Of a stretch of 64,000 nucleotides of DNA, positions 17,304 through 26,618 are shown piece by piece (position 1 is the stretch's first letter; each line of letters starts with the position of its first letter). The stretch is from Massilia arenae (lineage in GTDB: Bacteria > Pseudomonadota > Gammaproteobacteria > Burkholderiales > Burkholderiaceae_D). The notes under the pieces are model-generated. The model was not told the origin of the DNA. It saw only the letters and a program-made list of their open reading frames with translations, and made no database searches. Location of the stretch: the NCBI RefSeq assembly GCF_008014745.1, contig NZ_VPFD01000022.1, positions 1 through 64,000 of the forward strand. Direction: 5' to 3'. A program made the position numbers and the translations under genes.

Positions 17304-19082
17304 ATGAAACGCGCTTCGCTCGCAGCCGCGCTGTGCATGGTGTTCGGCTCCGCTACCGCCCAGCAGGGCGACGGCACCATGTTCTCCACCAAGATCAACG
17401 TCTGGAAACCCAATAAGGTGGAGGCCACGCCGGAGCGCATCGCTGCCCTGAAGGCGCCGCCGGGCTTCACGGTCAGCGCCTTCGCGACCGGCCTCAAGAA
17501 CGCGCGCATCATTGCGGTGGCGCCGAACGGCGACGTCTACCTGAGCCGGCGCGACCAGGGCGACGTGCTGCTGCTGCGCGACGCCAACGGCGACGGCCGC
17601 GCCGACGGCGCGCCGGTCACGGTGGCCAACCGCGCCGGCGCCCACGGCCTGGCGATCCGCGACAACAAGCTGTACCTGGTCACCGTCAAGGAGTTGTTCG
17701 TGGCCGACATCAAGCCCGACGGCCGCCTGGGCGAACTCACCATGCTGATCGGCGACCTGCCCGATTCGGGCCAACACCCGAACCGCACCATGGCCTTCGG
17801 CCCGGACGGCATGCTGTACCTGAGCGTCGGCAGCACCTGCAATACCTGCAACGAAAGCAATGTGGAAAACGCCACCCTGCTGCGCGTTTCCCCCGACGGC
17901 AAGAGCCGCACCATCTTTGCCAGCGGCCTGCGCAACCTGATCGGCTTCGGCTGGCATCCGGCCACGGGCGAGCTGTGGGGCTTCGACCACGGCATCGACT
18001 TCCTGGGCGACGACGTCCAGCCAGAAGAGATCAACAAGATCGAGCTGGGCAAGCAGTACGGCTGGCCGCACGTCTACGGGGCCGGCGAGATCTACCCGCA
18101 AAGCACGCCGCAGGGCGAGATCACCAAGGAACAGTGGAAGGAACGCAGCACGCCGATGGTGCTGGGCTATACCGCCCACGCGGCGCCGATGCAGTGGGTC
18201 TGGGGCGCCGGCAGCGCCTTCCCGGCCGACTACCAGGGCGACGCCTTCGTCACCATGCGCGGTTCGTGGAACCGGGTGCCGGCGTCGGGCTACGAGATCG
18301 TGCGCGTGCGCTACCAGGACGGCCAGCCGAAGTCGGTCGAGCCTTTCGTCACCGGCTTCCTGACCGATGGCGGCAAGACCCATATCGCGCGCCCGGTCGG
18401 CCTGGCGCTGGCCAAGGACGGCGCGCTGCTGATGGCGGACGACGCCAACGGCGTGATCTACCGCATCGCTTACACCGGCGGCAAGGCGGCAGCGGCCACG
18501 CCGCCGAAGGCGCCGGCCGGCCCCATGGAGCAGCAGGTCAACAAGGGCAACAAGGTCCCGCTGGCGAACAAGCGCCCCGAGACCGAGGCCAAGGGCCAAC
18601 TGAGCGTGACGTCGTCGAGCTTCAGCGCCAACGGGACGATGGACGATCGCTACACCGAGTATGCGGACGGCGTCTCGCCGGCGCTGTCCTGGAAAGCCGT
18701 GGCGGGCGCGAAATCGTACGCGGTCATCATGGAAGACCCGGACGCCAAACCGGTCACGCCCTTCGTGCACTGGGTGATGTGGAATATCCCGGCCACCATC
18801 ACCAGCGTGCCGGAAGGCGTGCAGGAGCAGCCGCGCCTGTCCGACCCGGACGGCGTGCTGCAGGGCCGCACCACGCGCGGCGCGCCCGGCTATTACGGGC
18901 CAAGGCCGCCGGTCGGCGAGGCGGCGCATCGCTACCACTTCCAGGTCTATGCACTGGACAAGATGCTCGACGTGCCATTCGGCGCCGACCGCGACCAGGT
19001 GCTGGCGGCGATGAAGGGCCATGTGCTGGCCAAGGGCGAGATCGTGGGCAAGTACGGGCAGAAGCAGCAGCCGCAGAAGTAA
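17304..19082 (+). CDS. Secreted sorbosone-dehydrogenase-like propeller fused to a PEBP domain
   Basis: A 592-aa protein with a Sec signal (MKRASLAAALCMVFGSATAQ). Residues about 35-405 form a six-bladed propeller of the glucose/sorbosone dehydrogenase family, with LYLSVGSTCNTCNE, FGWHPATGELWGFDHG and GSWNRVPASGYEIVRV; related enzymes use PQQ. Residues about 440-590 are a phosphatidylethanolamine-binding domain (YbhB/YbcL type), shown by SPALSW, MEDPDAKPVTPFVHWVMWNI and GYYGPRPP. A linker rich in Ala, Pro and Lys separates them. The start has an AAAGGCAGG ribosome site. The sugar substrate is unknown. Confidence 0.85.
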   Translation: MKRASLAAALCMVFGSATAQQGDGTMFSTKINVWKPNKVEATPERIAALKAPPGFTVSAFATGLKNARIIAVAPNGDVYLSRRDQGDVLLLRDANGDGRADGAPVTVANRAGAHGLAIRDNKLYLVTVKELFVADIKPDGRLGELTMLIGDLPDSGQHPNRTMAFGPDGMLYLSVGSTCNTCNESNVENATLLRVSPDGKSRTIFASGLRNLIGFGWHPATGELWGFDHGIDFLGDDVQPEEINKIELGKQYGWPHVYGAGEIYPQSTPQGEITKEQWKERSTPMVLGYTAHAAPMQWVWGAGSAFPADYQGDAFVTMRGSWNRVPASGYEIVRVRYQDGQPKSVEPFVTGFLTDGGKTHIARPVGLALAKDGALLMADDANGVIYRIAYTGGKAAAATPPKAPAGPMEQQVNKGNKVPLANKRPETEAKGQLSVTSSSFSANGTMDDRYTEYADGVSPALSWKAVAGAKSYAVIMEDPDAKPVTPFVHWVMWNIPATITSVPEGVQEQPRLSDPDGVLQGRTTRGAPGYYGPRPPVGEAAHRYHFQVYALDKMLDVPFGADRDQVLAAMKGHVLAKGEIVGKYGQKQQPQK

Positions 19083-19091
19083 GCGGCCAGC

Positions 19092-19157
19092 GCGGACGGT
19101 TCTGTCCGCGAACGACCGCGCAGAGGCCGGACGGACACCGCGGACAGCGGCGTCCGC
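19092..19157. promoter_or_regulatory. Two identical dyads upstream of the ABC efflux operon (candidate enhancer sites)
   Basis: GCGGAC-N6-GTCCGC occurs twice, at 19092-19109 and 19140-19157, with centres 48 bp apart. Both lie upstream of a sigma54-type promoter, the usual place for NtrC-family enhancer binding. The operon encodes such an activator (23858-25201), which is the natural candidate to bind here. The first copy, 10 nt after the previous stop, could also act as a hairpin. Confidence 0.55.
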
Positions 19158-19202
19158 CGGCCACTCCTTTATGAATCAATAACTTAACAATGAAATAAGC
19201 GC

Positions 19203-19218
19203 TGGCACGGATCGTGCA
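19203..19218 (+). promoter_or_regulatory. Sigma54 (-24/-12) promoter of the ABC efflux operon
   Basis: TGGCACGGATCGTGCA matches the sigma54 consensus TGGCACG-N4-TTGCA with one mismatch. The invariant GG (19204-19205) and GC (19216-19217) are spaced by the required 10 nt. Transcription would start near 19229, about 25 nt before the adaptor gene. A 6-bp inverted repeat AACGAC/GTCGTT spans the predicted start. The presence of a sigma54 activator gene in the same operon supports the call. Confidence 0.72.
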
Positions 19219-19253
19219 ATAACGACAGGAAACTCGTCGTTACTGGACACAAC

Positions 19254-20522
19254 ATGATCCGCGATACATCCCAACAAGACGCCGTCGTCGCCACGCCGGC
19301 GTCCCACAAGTTCAAGCGCCCCGCGCTGCTGATCGGTATCGCCGCCGCCCTGCTGGCCGCCAGCGTCGCCGTGTTCGCCGCCTGGAGCGGCAGCGAACAT
19401 TCGGTCTCAGGCAGCCGCGTGCGCATCGCCGAAGTCCAGCGCGGCACCCTGGTGCGCGACGCCGCCGTCAACGGCCGCGTGGTCGCTGCCGTCAGCCCCA
19501 CCCTGTATTCCACCGCCCCCGCCACCGTCAACCTGAAGGTCGCCGCCGGCGACACCGTCAAGAAGGGCGACGTGCTGGCGGTACTGGAGTCGCCCGACCT
19601 GAGCGACGCCCTCAAGCGCGAAGTCTCGACCTACGAACAGCTCAAGGCCGAAGTGGCGCGCCAGCAGATCCTGGCGCGCAAGCAGCAACTGCTGGCCAAG
19701 CGCGAAGCCGATACCGCCGAGATCGAGCGCCTGTCGGCCCAGCGCACGGTGGAGCGCTACGACAGCGTGGGCGTGGTCGGCATCATCGCCAAGATCGACT
19801 ACCAGAAGGCCCAGGACGCCCTCAACTCGGCAGGCATCCGCGCCAAGCACGCGGCGCAGGCGGCCAACCTCGAAGGCGACGACGTCCAGCTGGCGATCCG
19901 CACCAAGACCAACGAGATGGAGCGCGCGCGCCTGTCGATGGCCAACGCCCAGCGCAGGGTCGACGAGCTGACCGTGCGCGCGCCGGTGGACGGCTTCATC
20001 GGCACCCTGAACGTGCAGAACCGCATGGTGGTCATCGCCAATGCACCGCTGATGACGCTGGTTGACCTGTCCAAGCTCGAAGTCGAGGTCGAGGTGCCCG
20101 AGACCTATGCCGGCGACCTGGGCCTGGGCATGAGCGCCGAAATCACCCTGCCCTCGGGCCGCGCCACCGGCAAGCTGTCGGCGTTGTCGCCCGAGGTGGT
20201 CAAGAACCAGGTGCTGGCGCGGGTGCGCTTCGACGGCGAGCAGCCCAAGGGCCTGCGCCAGAGCCAGCGCGTCAGCGCGCGCCTGCTGATCGAAGAAAAG
20301 CAGAACGTCCTGATGGTGCAGCGCGGCCCGTTCCTGGAAAACGAAGGCGGCCGCCATGCCTACGTGATGCGCGACGGGATCGCCGTGCGCACCCCGATCC
20401 AGGTCGGCGCCACCAGCATCTCGGCGGTCGAGATCGTGTCAGGCCTGAAGGCCGGCGACCGGGTCGTCGTGGCCGGCACCGACGCCTTCGAGAGTGCCGC
20501 CAGCGTCTCCATCAACCAATAA
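19254..20522 (+). CDS. Periplasmic adaptor (HlyD/MacA-type) of an ABC efflux system
   Basis: A membrane-fusion protein that bridges an inner-membrane transporter to an outer-membrane exit duct. It is 422 aa. One N-terminal membrane anchor (about residues 22-45, ALLIGIAAALLAASVAVFAA) is followed by the lipoyl half-motif ATVNLKVAAGDTVKKGDVLA, a coiled-coil hairpin (about 110-225) and the second half-motif TVRAPVDGFIG. It is the first gene of a six-gene operon, followed 27 nt later by the ATPase. No outer-membrane channel gene is present in the window, so a shared TolC-like channel is likely. Confidence 0.9.
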   Translation: MIRDTSQQDAVVATPASHKFKRPALLIGIAAALLAASVAVFAAWSGSEHSVSGSRVRIAEVQRGTLVRDAAVNGRVVAAVSPTLYSTAPATVNLKVAAGDTVKKGDVLAVLESPDLSDALKREVSTYEQLKAEVARQQILARKQQLLAKREADTAEIERLSAQRTVERYDSVGVVGIIAKIDYQKAQDALNSAGIRAKHAAQAANLEGDDVQLAIRTKTNEMERARLSMANAQRRVDELTVRAPVDGFIGTLNVQNRMVVIANAPLMTLVDLSKLEVEVEVPETYAGDLGLGMSAEITLPSGRATGKLSALSPEVVKNQVLARVRFDGEQPKGLRQSQRVSARLLIEEKQNVLMVQRGPFLENEGGRHAYVMRDGIAVRTPIQVGATSISAVEIVSGLKAGDRVVVAGTDAFESAASVSINQ

Positions 20523-20549
20523 ACAACATCGTCCAACAAGGAGCCAACC

Positions 20550-21263
20550 ATGCTGCGCATGACCAACCTGAGCAAGGTGTACCGCACCCACATGATCGAG
20601 ACCCACGCGCTGCGCGGCTTCGAGATCCACGTCAGCCAGGGCGAATTCGTCACCGTGACCGGACCGTCCGGCTCCGGCAAGACCAGCTTTTTGAACATCG
20701 CCGGCCTGCTGGAGGAGTTCACCTCGGGCGAATACGTGCTGGACGGCGTCAACGTCAAAGGCCTGGACGACGCGGCGCGCTCGCGCCTGCGCAACGAGAA
20801 GCTGGGTTTCATCTTCCAGGGCTTCAACCTGATCCCCGACCTGAACCTGTTCGACAACGTCGACGTGCCGCTGCGCTATCGCGGCTTCAATGCGCGCGAG
20901 CGCAAGGAGCGCATCGAGGACGCGCTGGCCAAGGTCGGCCTGGCCTCGCGCATGAAGCATTACCCGGCCGAGCTGTCGGGCGGCCAGCAGCAGCGCGTGG
21001 CGATCGCGCGCGCGCTGGCCGGCTCGCCCAAGCTGCTGCTGGCTGATGAACCGACCGGTAACCTGGATACGCAGATGGCGCGCGGCGTGATGGAACTGCT
21101 GGAAGAGATCAACGCCGCCGGCACCACGATCCTGATGGTGACCCACGATCCGGAGCTGGCGGTGCGCACCCACCGCAATGTGCACATCATCGACGGCCAG
21201 GTATCCGACCTGGTGCGGCGCGGGCCGTCGCTGGTCGATACCCCTGCCTCCGTCCCAGCCTGA
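20550..21263 (+). CDS. ABC transporter ATP-binding protein (LolD/MacB type)
   Basis: A 237-aa nucleotide-binding subunit. Walker A is GPSGSGKTS (about residue 38), the Q-loop is FIFQGFN, the ABC signature is LSGGQQQR, Walker B is LLLADEPT and the H-loop is MVTHD. It starts at an ATG 7 nt after an AAGGAG ribosome site. It belongs to the MacB/LolD mechanotransmission group, matching the FtsX-like permeases that follow. In this operon the ATPase and the permeases are separate genes rather than fused as in MacB. Confidence 0.92.
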   Translation: MLRMTNLSKVYRTHMIETHALRGFEIHVSQGEFVTVTGPSGSGKTSFLNIAGLLEEFTSGEYVLDGVNVKGLDDAARSRLRNEKLGFIFQGFNLIPDLNLFDNVDVPLRYRGFNARERKERIEDALAKVGLASRMKHYPAELSGGQQQRVAIARALAGSPKLLLADEPTGNLDTQMARGVMELLEEINAAGTTILMVTHDPELAVRTHRNVHIIDGQVSDLVRRGPSLVDTPASVPA

Positions 21264-21272
21264 GGAGTGGTC

Positions 21273-22580
21273 ATGTTCGGCTATTACTTCAAGCTCGGCG
21301 TGCGCAGCCTGCGCCGCAACCGCTACCTGACCTCCCTGATGGTGCTGACCCTGGCCATCGGCGTGGCCGCCAGCGTCTCGACGCTCGCCATCCTGCACGC
21401 GATGTCGGGCGATCCGATCCCCTCCAAGAGCGACCGCCTGTTCGTACCCTTCATCGACAACGCCCAGCCCGAAGGCTACATCCCGGGTTCCGAGCACATC
21501 GACATGCAGATGAGCTACAAGGACGCGATGAACCTGCTGCGCGCCAAGCCGGGCGACCGCGGCACGGCGATGTTCGGCACCGGCATGCCGATCGAGCCGC
21601 CGCGCACCGACATCCCGGCCTTCAGCGGCTATGGGCTGGCGCCGACGCGCGATTTCTTCGCCATGTTCGACGTGCCCTTCCTGCATGGCCAGGCCTGGAG
21701 CGCCGAGGAAGAGGCGGGCGGCGCCAACGTCGTGGTGCTGAGCCGTACGGTGGCAGAGAAGCTGTTCGGCGACGCCAGCCCGGTCGGCCAGCGCTTGCGC
21801 ATGGGCGGCGAGCCGTTCACCGTGGTGGGCGTGCTCGACGAATGGAATCCGATGCCGCGCTACTACAAACTGATCGGCAGCGGCCAGGCCACCGGCGAGG
21901 ACTTCATGATTCCCTTCACCACCGCGGTGCGGCGCGAGATGCCGGCCTACGGCAGCGTGAGCTGCAGCGAACAGCGCGATTCCGGCTATGCCTCCCTGCT
22001 GGCCTCGGAATGCACCTGGATCCAGCTCTGGCTCGAAACCCGCTCGGGCATGGACCGCGCCGACCTGCACGCCTTCCTCGAGAACTACGCGAGCGAGCAG
22101 CGTAAGCTGGGCCGCCTGAAGCGCCAGGCCCCGGTCGAGCTGTACAACGTGATGGAATGGATGGAAAAGCAGAAGGTGGTGGGCAACGATACCCGGCTGT
22201 CGGCCTGGCTGGCGTTCGGCTTCCTGCTCCTGTGCCTGGTCAACACTGTCGGCCTGCTGCTGGCGAAGTTCTCGGTGCGCGCCTCCGAGGTCGGCATCCG
22301 CCGCGCGCTGGGCGCCTCGCGGCGCGACATCTTCCGCCAGTTCCTGATCGAGACCGGCGTGGTTGGCATGGCCGGCGGCGTACTGGGACTGGCGCTGGCC
22401 TTCGGCGCCCTGGCCCTGATCGGCATGGAAAGCAAGAGCATGGCAGCCGTGGCGCGCATGGACTGGCAGATGCTGGCCTTGACCTTCGTGCTGTCGATCT
22501 GCGCCTCGCTGATCGCCGGCCTGCTGCCGACCTGGCGCGCCTGCCAGGTGACGCCGGCCATCCAGCTCAAATCGCAATGA
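21273..22580 (+). CDS. FtsX/MacB-type ABC permease, first
   Basis: A 435-aa inner-membrane permease with the MacB topology: one N-terminal helix (about residues 20-40, SLMVLTLAIGVAASVSTLAI), a large periplasmic domain (about 45-310), and three C-terminal helices with the FtsX pattern RASEVGIRRALGASRRDIFRQF. The ATG at 21273 has GAGGA 6 nt upstream; a GTG two codons earlier sits inside that site. It lies 9 nt after the ATPase stop. It probably forms a heterodimer with the next permease. Confidence 0.88.
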   Translation: MFGYYFKLGVRSLRRNRYLTSLMVLTLAIGVAASVSTLAILHAMSGDPIPSKSDRLFVPFIDNAQPEGYIPGSEHIDMQMSYKDAMNLLRAKPGDRGTAMFGTGMPIEPPRTDIPAFSGYGLAPTRDFFAMFDVPFLHGQAWSAEEEAGGANVVVLSRTVAEKLFGDASPVGQRLRMGGEPFTVVGVLDEWNPMPRYYKLIGSGQATGEDFMIPFTTAVRREMPAYGSVSCSEQRDSGYASLLASECTWIQLWLETRSGMDRADLHAFLENYASEQRKLGRLKRQAPVELYNVMEWMEKQKVVGNDTRLSAWLAFGFLLLCLVNTVGLLLAKFSVRASEVGIRRALGASRRDIFRQFLIETGVVGMAGGVLGLALAFGALALIGMESKSMAAVARMDWQMLALTFVLSICASLIAGLLPTWRACQVTPAIQLKSQ

Positions 22581-22611
22581 TCATCAGCGTATCAACCCGG
22601 GAGCAATGAAT

Positions 22612-23844
22612 ATGGAAATCCGACCTATCCTGTCCGCGCTGTTGCGCAACAAGACCGGCCCGATCCTGGTGGCGATGCAGGTCGCCCTGAGCCTGGCGAT
22701 CCTGGCCAATGCCCTGCACATCGTGAACGAACGGCGAGAAGTGGCGGCGCGCCCTTCCGGCCTGGCCGACGAAGCCGCGACCTTCTACTTCGTGGTGCGC
22801 AACCTGAACCAGAACACGCCGGACCAGATGCTGGCCACCATCAAGCGCGAGCTGGAGGTGCTGCGCTCGGTGCCGGGCATGGTATCGGCGGGCCAGGTGT
22901 CCCAGATGCCGATGGCGCAAAGCGGCAGCACCACCAGCATCTCGGCCGATCCGCGCCAGGAGCGCGAGAGCGCCTACGCCTCGATCTACGCCACGGATGG
23001 CGCGATGGTCAAGACCTTCGGCCTGAAGCTGGTCGAGGGCCGCGACTTCCTGCCGCATGAAATCCCCGAGGTCAACCAGGCGGCTGAGAACAGGGCGCCG
23101 CAAACCGTCCTCATGACCCGTGACCTGGCCGAGAAACTGTGGCCGGGCGCGCCAGCGGTCGGCAAGATCATGTACTTCGGCACCGGCAACGAAGCGCGCG
23201 GGGCCCAGGTGGTCGGCGTGGTCGAGCGCCTGCAGAGCGTGCATGCCGAGGTGGGCATGGATGGCGAGTATTCGGTCGTGATGCCCGAGTTCTCGTATGG
23301 CCGTCCGGGCACGCTGTACGCCATGCGCGCCGAGCCGGGCCAGCGCGACCGCGTGATGCGCGAAGCCGAACAGGCGCTGCGCAAATCGTCGGCCACGCCG
23401 ATGATCCTGCGCATCAAGACGGTCGAGGGCGATCGCAAGGACCGCTATCGCGCCGACGTGGCGCTGTCGTGGATGCTGGTGACGGTGAGCGCGCTGCTGC
23501 TGCTGGTGACCTGCAGCGGCATCGTCGGCATGGCCAGCCTGTGGGTGACCCAGCGCCGCAAGCAGATCGGCGTGCGCCGTGCCCTCGGCGCGCGCAAGAT
23601 CGACATCCTGCGCTACTTCATCCTGGAGAACGTCCTGATCACCAGCGCCGGTGTGTTCGGCGGGGTGCTGCTGGGCGTGGGACTGAACCAGCTCCTGGTG
23701 AGCAAGCTGGAAATGACGCGCCTGCCGCTGCCCTACCTGATCGCCGGCGCCCTGCTGTTCTGGGCGATCGGCATCCTGGCAGCCTACGGTCCGGCGTGGC
23801 GCGCAGCCAGCACCTCGCCGGCGCTGGCCACCCGCAGCACCTAA
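22612..23844 (+). CDS. FtsX/MacB-type ABC permease, second
   Basis: A 410-aa permease with the same topology as its neighbour: an N-terminal helix (about residues 15-35), a periplasmic domain and three C-terminal helices around RRKQIGVRRALGARKIDILRYF. The start is taken at MEIRPILSALL because GGGAG lies 8 nt upstream; an ATG two codons earlier (22606) is only 2 nt from that site. Its periplasmic domain differs clearly from the first permease, so the pair is heteromeric rather than a recent duplicate. The exported substrate is unknown. Confidence 0.87.
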   Translation: MEIRPILSALLRNKTGPILVAMQVALSLAILANALHIVNERREVAARPSGLADEAATFYFVVRNLNQNTPDQMLATIKRELEVLRSVPGMVSAGQVSQMPMAQSGSTTSISADPRQERESAYASIYATDGAMVKTFGLKLVEGRDFLPHEIPEVNQAAENRAPQTVLMTRDLAEKLWPGAPAVGKIMYFGTGNEARGAQVVGVVERLQSVHAEVGMDGEYSVVMPEFSYGRPGTLYAMRAEPGQRDRVMREAEQALRKSSATPMILRIKTVEGDRKDRYRADVALSWMLVTVSALLLLVTCSGIVGMASLWVTQRRKQIGVRRALGARKIDILRYFILENVLITSAGVFGGVLLGVGLNQLLVSKLEMTRLPLPYLIAGALLFWAIGILAAYGPAWRAASTSPALATRST

Positions 23845-23857
23845 GCCGGAGAGTGCT

Positions 23858-25201
23858 ATGCTGGCGGCCATGCCCACAGTTCTCATCATTGACGACAATG
23901 CCGCCGTCGCCATGGCGCTCGAGGTGCTGTTCTCGCTGCACGACATCGCGGCGCTGCGCGCGGCCTCGCCCGAGGAGGGCCTGGACCTCCTCGGCCGTGA
24001 GCCGGTCGACCTGGTGATCCAGGACATGAACTTCACGGCCGACACCACGTCGGGCGAAGAAGGCGTGGCCCTATTTCGCGAGATCCGCCTGCGCCATCCC
24101 GACCTGCCGGTGATCCTGCTCACCGCCTGGACCCACCTGGACGCGGCGGTCGACCTGGTCAAGCTTGGCGCCGCCGACTATCTTTCCAAACCATGGAATG
24201 ACGAACGCCTGCTGGCCACGGTCGGCAACCTGATCGAACTGGGCCAGGCCAACCGCGCGCTCGGCGGCCGCCTGCAACGCGAACGCAAGGCCAAGCGCGA
24301 GCTCGAACTGAACTTCGACCTGCGCGGCCTGGTGTGGCAGGATCCGGCCACTGAACGCGTGCTGCACCTGGCCTGCCAGGTGGCGCGCGCGGAGGTACCG
24401 GTCTTGATCACGGGCCCCAACGGCACCGGCAAGGAGCGCATCGCCGAAATCATCAAGGCCAATTCGACGGTGGCCCACGGCCCCTTCGTGGTGCTCAACT
24501 GCGGCGCGCTGCCATCCGAACTGATCGAGGCCGAGCTGTTCGGCGCCGATGCCGGCGCCTATACCGGCGCCTCGAAGGCGCGCGAAGGCAAGTTCGAGGC
24601 CGCCGACGGCGGCACCCTGTTCCTCGACGAAATCGGCAACCTGCCGCTGGCCGGGCAGATGAAACTGTTGCGGGTGCTGGAAACCGGCCGCTTCGAGCGG
24701 CTCGGCTCGAACCACGAGCGGCAGGTGAAGGTGCGCGTGATCAGCGCCACCAATGCCGATCTCTCCGCGATGATCCGCGCCGGGACCTTCCGCGAAGACC
24801 TGTACTACCGCCTGAACGTGATCGAGCTGCGCCTGCCGCCGCTCGCGAGCCGTCCGGGCGACATCCTGCCGCTGGCGCAATCCTTCCTGGCGCATGGCAA
24901 GACCCTGCATCCGTCGGCCGAAGCGGCGCTGCTGGCCCATCCATGGCCCGGCAATGTGCGCGAACTGAAGAACGTGATGGCGCGCGCCAACCTGCTGTCG
25001 GGCGGCGACACCATCGCGGTGGCGGACCTCGGCCTGCCGGCGACCAGCCTGCCGGCCCAGGACACGGAACCCGACCGCGACGCCATCGTGGGGGCGCTGG
25101 CGCGCGCCGGCGGCGTGGTGGCGCAGGCGGCGAACGAACTTGGCCTGTCGCGCCAGGCGCTGTACCGCCGCATGGAACGGTTGGGAATCGCACGGCCATG
25201 A
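23858..25201 (+). CDS. NtrC-family sigma54-dependent response regulator
   Basis: A 447-aa three-domain activator. The receiver domain (about 1-125) has the acidic pair IDDN and the phospho-acceptor Asp56 in DLVIQDMNF. The AAA+ domain has Walker A GPNGTGKER, the sigma54-contact loop GAYTGA (Tyr in place of Phe in GAFTGA), Walker B GGTLFLDEIG and FREDLYYRLNV. The C-terminal Fis-type helix-turn-helix is VVAQAANELGLSRQALYRRM. A GGAGAG ribosome site precedes the ATG. It overlaps the kinase gene downstream and probably acts on the sigma54 promoter and dyads ahead of the same operon. Confidence 0.92.
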   Translation: MLAAMPTVLIIDDNAAVAMALEVLFSLHDIAALRAASPEEGLDLLGREPVDLVIQDMNFTADTTSGEEGVALFREIRLRHPDLPVILLTAWTHLDAAVDLVKLGAADYLSKPWNDERLLATVGNLIELGQANRALGGRLQRERKAKRELELNFDLRGLVWQDPATERVLHLACQVARAEVPVLITGPNGTGKERIAEIIKANSTVAHGPFVVLNCGALPSELIEAELFGADAGAYTGASKAREGKFEAADGGTLFLDEIGNLPLAGQMKLLRVLETGRFERLGSNHERQVKVRVISATNADLSAMIRAGTFREDLYYRLNVIELRLPPLASRPGDILPLAQSFLAHGKTLHPSAEAALLAHPWPGNVRELKNVMARANLLSGGDTIAVADLGLPATSLPAQDTEPDRDAIVGALARAGGVVAQAANELGLSRQALYRRMERLGIARP

Positions 25202-26568
25202 GCCAGGCGCCGACCCGGACCAGGTTTTCGCTGGTCACGCGCCTGTCGGCGCTGGTCGGCACCCTGCTCGTGCTGGCCATGCTGGCCGCGCTCGGCCTCG
25301 ACGCCCTGTTCCCCGGCCGCCCGCTGCTGGTCGCGGGCCTGTGCCTGCTTGGACTGCTGCCGGTGGCGATCATCACCCTGCGCGCGCAAGTCCAGCCCAT
25401 CCTGTCGCTGTTTCGCGCGCTGGAAGGCACGGTGGACAGCTACCGCGACGGCGACTTTTCCTTCAGCCTGCATTGGCCGCACAACGACGAGCTGAGCGAC
25501 CTGATCGCGGCCCATAACCGGCTGGGCGCCGTGCTGCGCGAGCAGCGCCTGGGCCTGGTGCAGCGCGAACTGCTGCTCGACTCGATGGTGCAGAACACGC
25601 CGGTGGCGATGCTGCTGGTGGCCGATTCCTCCGCCCACGCGGGTGAGCACGCAGGTGTCATCGTCTACGCCAACGTCGCCGCGCGCCAGTTGCTGGCGCA
25701 TGGCCGCAAGCTCGAGGGCAACGCCCTGCGCGCCATGCTCGACGAGGCGGCGCCGGCCCTGCGCGAAGCGCTGGCGCGCGGCGGCGACGGCCTGTTCAGC
25801 GCCGGCCAGGGCGAGGACGAAGAGGTCTATCACCTGGCGCGCAGCACCTTCAACCTGAACGGGCGCCGCCACGAGCTGCTGCTGCTGCGCCAGCTGACGG
25901 CCGAACTGCGGCGCCAGGAAGTGCAGACCTGGAAGAAGGTGATCCGCGTGATCAGCCATGAACTCAACAACTCGCTGGCGCCGCTCGCCTCGCTGGCCCA
26001 CTCCGGCGCCGAACTGGTACGGCGCGGACAGGTCGAGCGCCTGCCGCAGATCCTCTCGACCATCGGCGAGCGCACCCGCCACCTGGAGAGCTTCATCCTC
26101 GGCTATGCGCGCTTCGCCAAGCTGCCCACGCCGCGCCTGGAAGCCTGCCCATGGCCGGACCTGGTCGCGCGCCTGGCCGGCCAGGTCGATTTTTCGGTCG
26201 AAGGCGAGCTGCCGCCAGACCCTGCCTGGGTCGATGCCGCCCAATTCGAACAGGCGCTCCTGAACCTGCTCAAGAACGCGCATGAATCGGGCTCGAAGCC
26301 GGAAGACGTCGGGCTGCAGGTGCGGCGCGTGCAGGACCAGCTGCGCATCGACGTGCTCGATCGCGGCAGCGGCATGAGCGAGGCGGTCCTGACTCAGGCC
26401 CTGGTGCCCTTCTATTCGACCAAGCGCAGCGGCACCGGCCTGGGGCTGGCGCTGGCGCGCGAGATCGCCGAAGCGCACGGCGGACGCATCCTGCTCGCCA
26501 ACCGCGACGGCGGCGGGCTGGCGGTGACACTGTTCCTGCCGGCGCTATCCGCCCCGCCATCCGGCTGA
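25198..26568 (+). CDS. Sensor histidine kinase (NtrY-like)
   Basis: A 456-aa kinase for the adjacent NtrC-type regulator. Two membrane helices (about residues 15-35 and 43-62) flank a very short periplasmic loop, so the signal is probably sensed in or near the membrane. A HAMP/PAS-like region follows (about 65-235), then the phospho-acceptor His254 in VISHELNNSLAPL, the N-box LLNLLKNAHES, the G1 box DRGSGM and the G2 box GTGLGLALAREIAEAHGG. The ATG overlaps the regulator stop (ATGA). The short sensor loop is typical of kinases that sense membrane-active compounds. Confidence 0.9.
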   Translation: MSQAPTRTRFSLVTRLSALVGTLLVLAMLAALGLDALFPGRPLLVAGLCLLGLLPVAIITLRAQVQPILSLFRALEGTVDSYRDGDFSFSLHWPHNDELSDLIAAHNRLGAVLREQRLGLVQRELLLDSMVQNTPVAMLLVADSSAHAGEHAGVIVYANVAARQLLAHGRKLEGNALRAMLDEAAPALREALARGGDGLFSAGQGEDEEVYHLARSTFNLNGRRHELLLLRQLTAELRRQEVQTWKKVIRVISHELNNSLAPLASLAHSGAELVRRGQVERLPQILSTIGERTRHLESFILGYARFAKLPTPRLEACPWPDLVARLAGQVDFSVEGELPPDPAWVDAAQFEQALLNLLKNAHESGSKPEDVGLQVRRVQDQLRIDVLDRGSGMSEAVLTQALVPFYSTKRSGTGLGLALAREIAEAHGGRILLANRDGGGLAVTLFLPALSAPPSG

Positions 26569-26618
26569 AGCCCGGCGCGCTCTGGTAAGATCGGCTTTGA
26601 TTTTCCAGCCGCTCGACC

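Noticed and set aside
17145..19022. N-terminal extension of the MutS-like protein by 626 residues
   Set aside because: It would be antisense to the whole dehydrogenase-PEBP gene and gives low-complexity sequence. The MutS-like homology begins after 17144.
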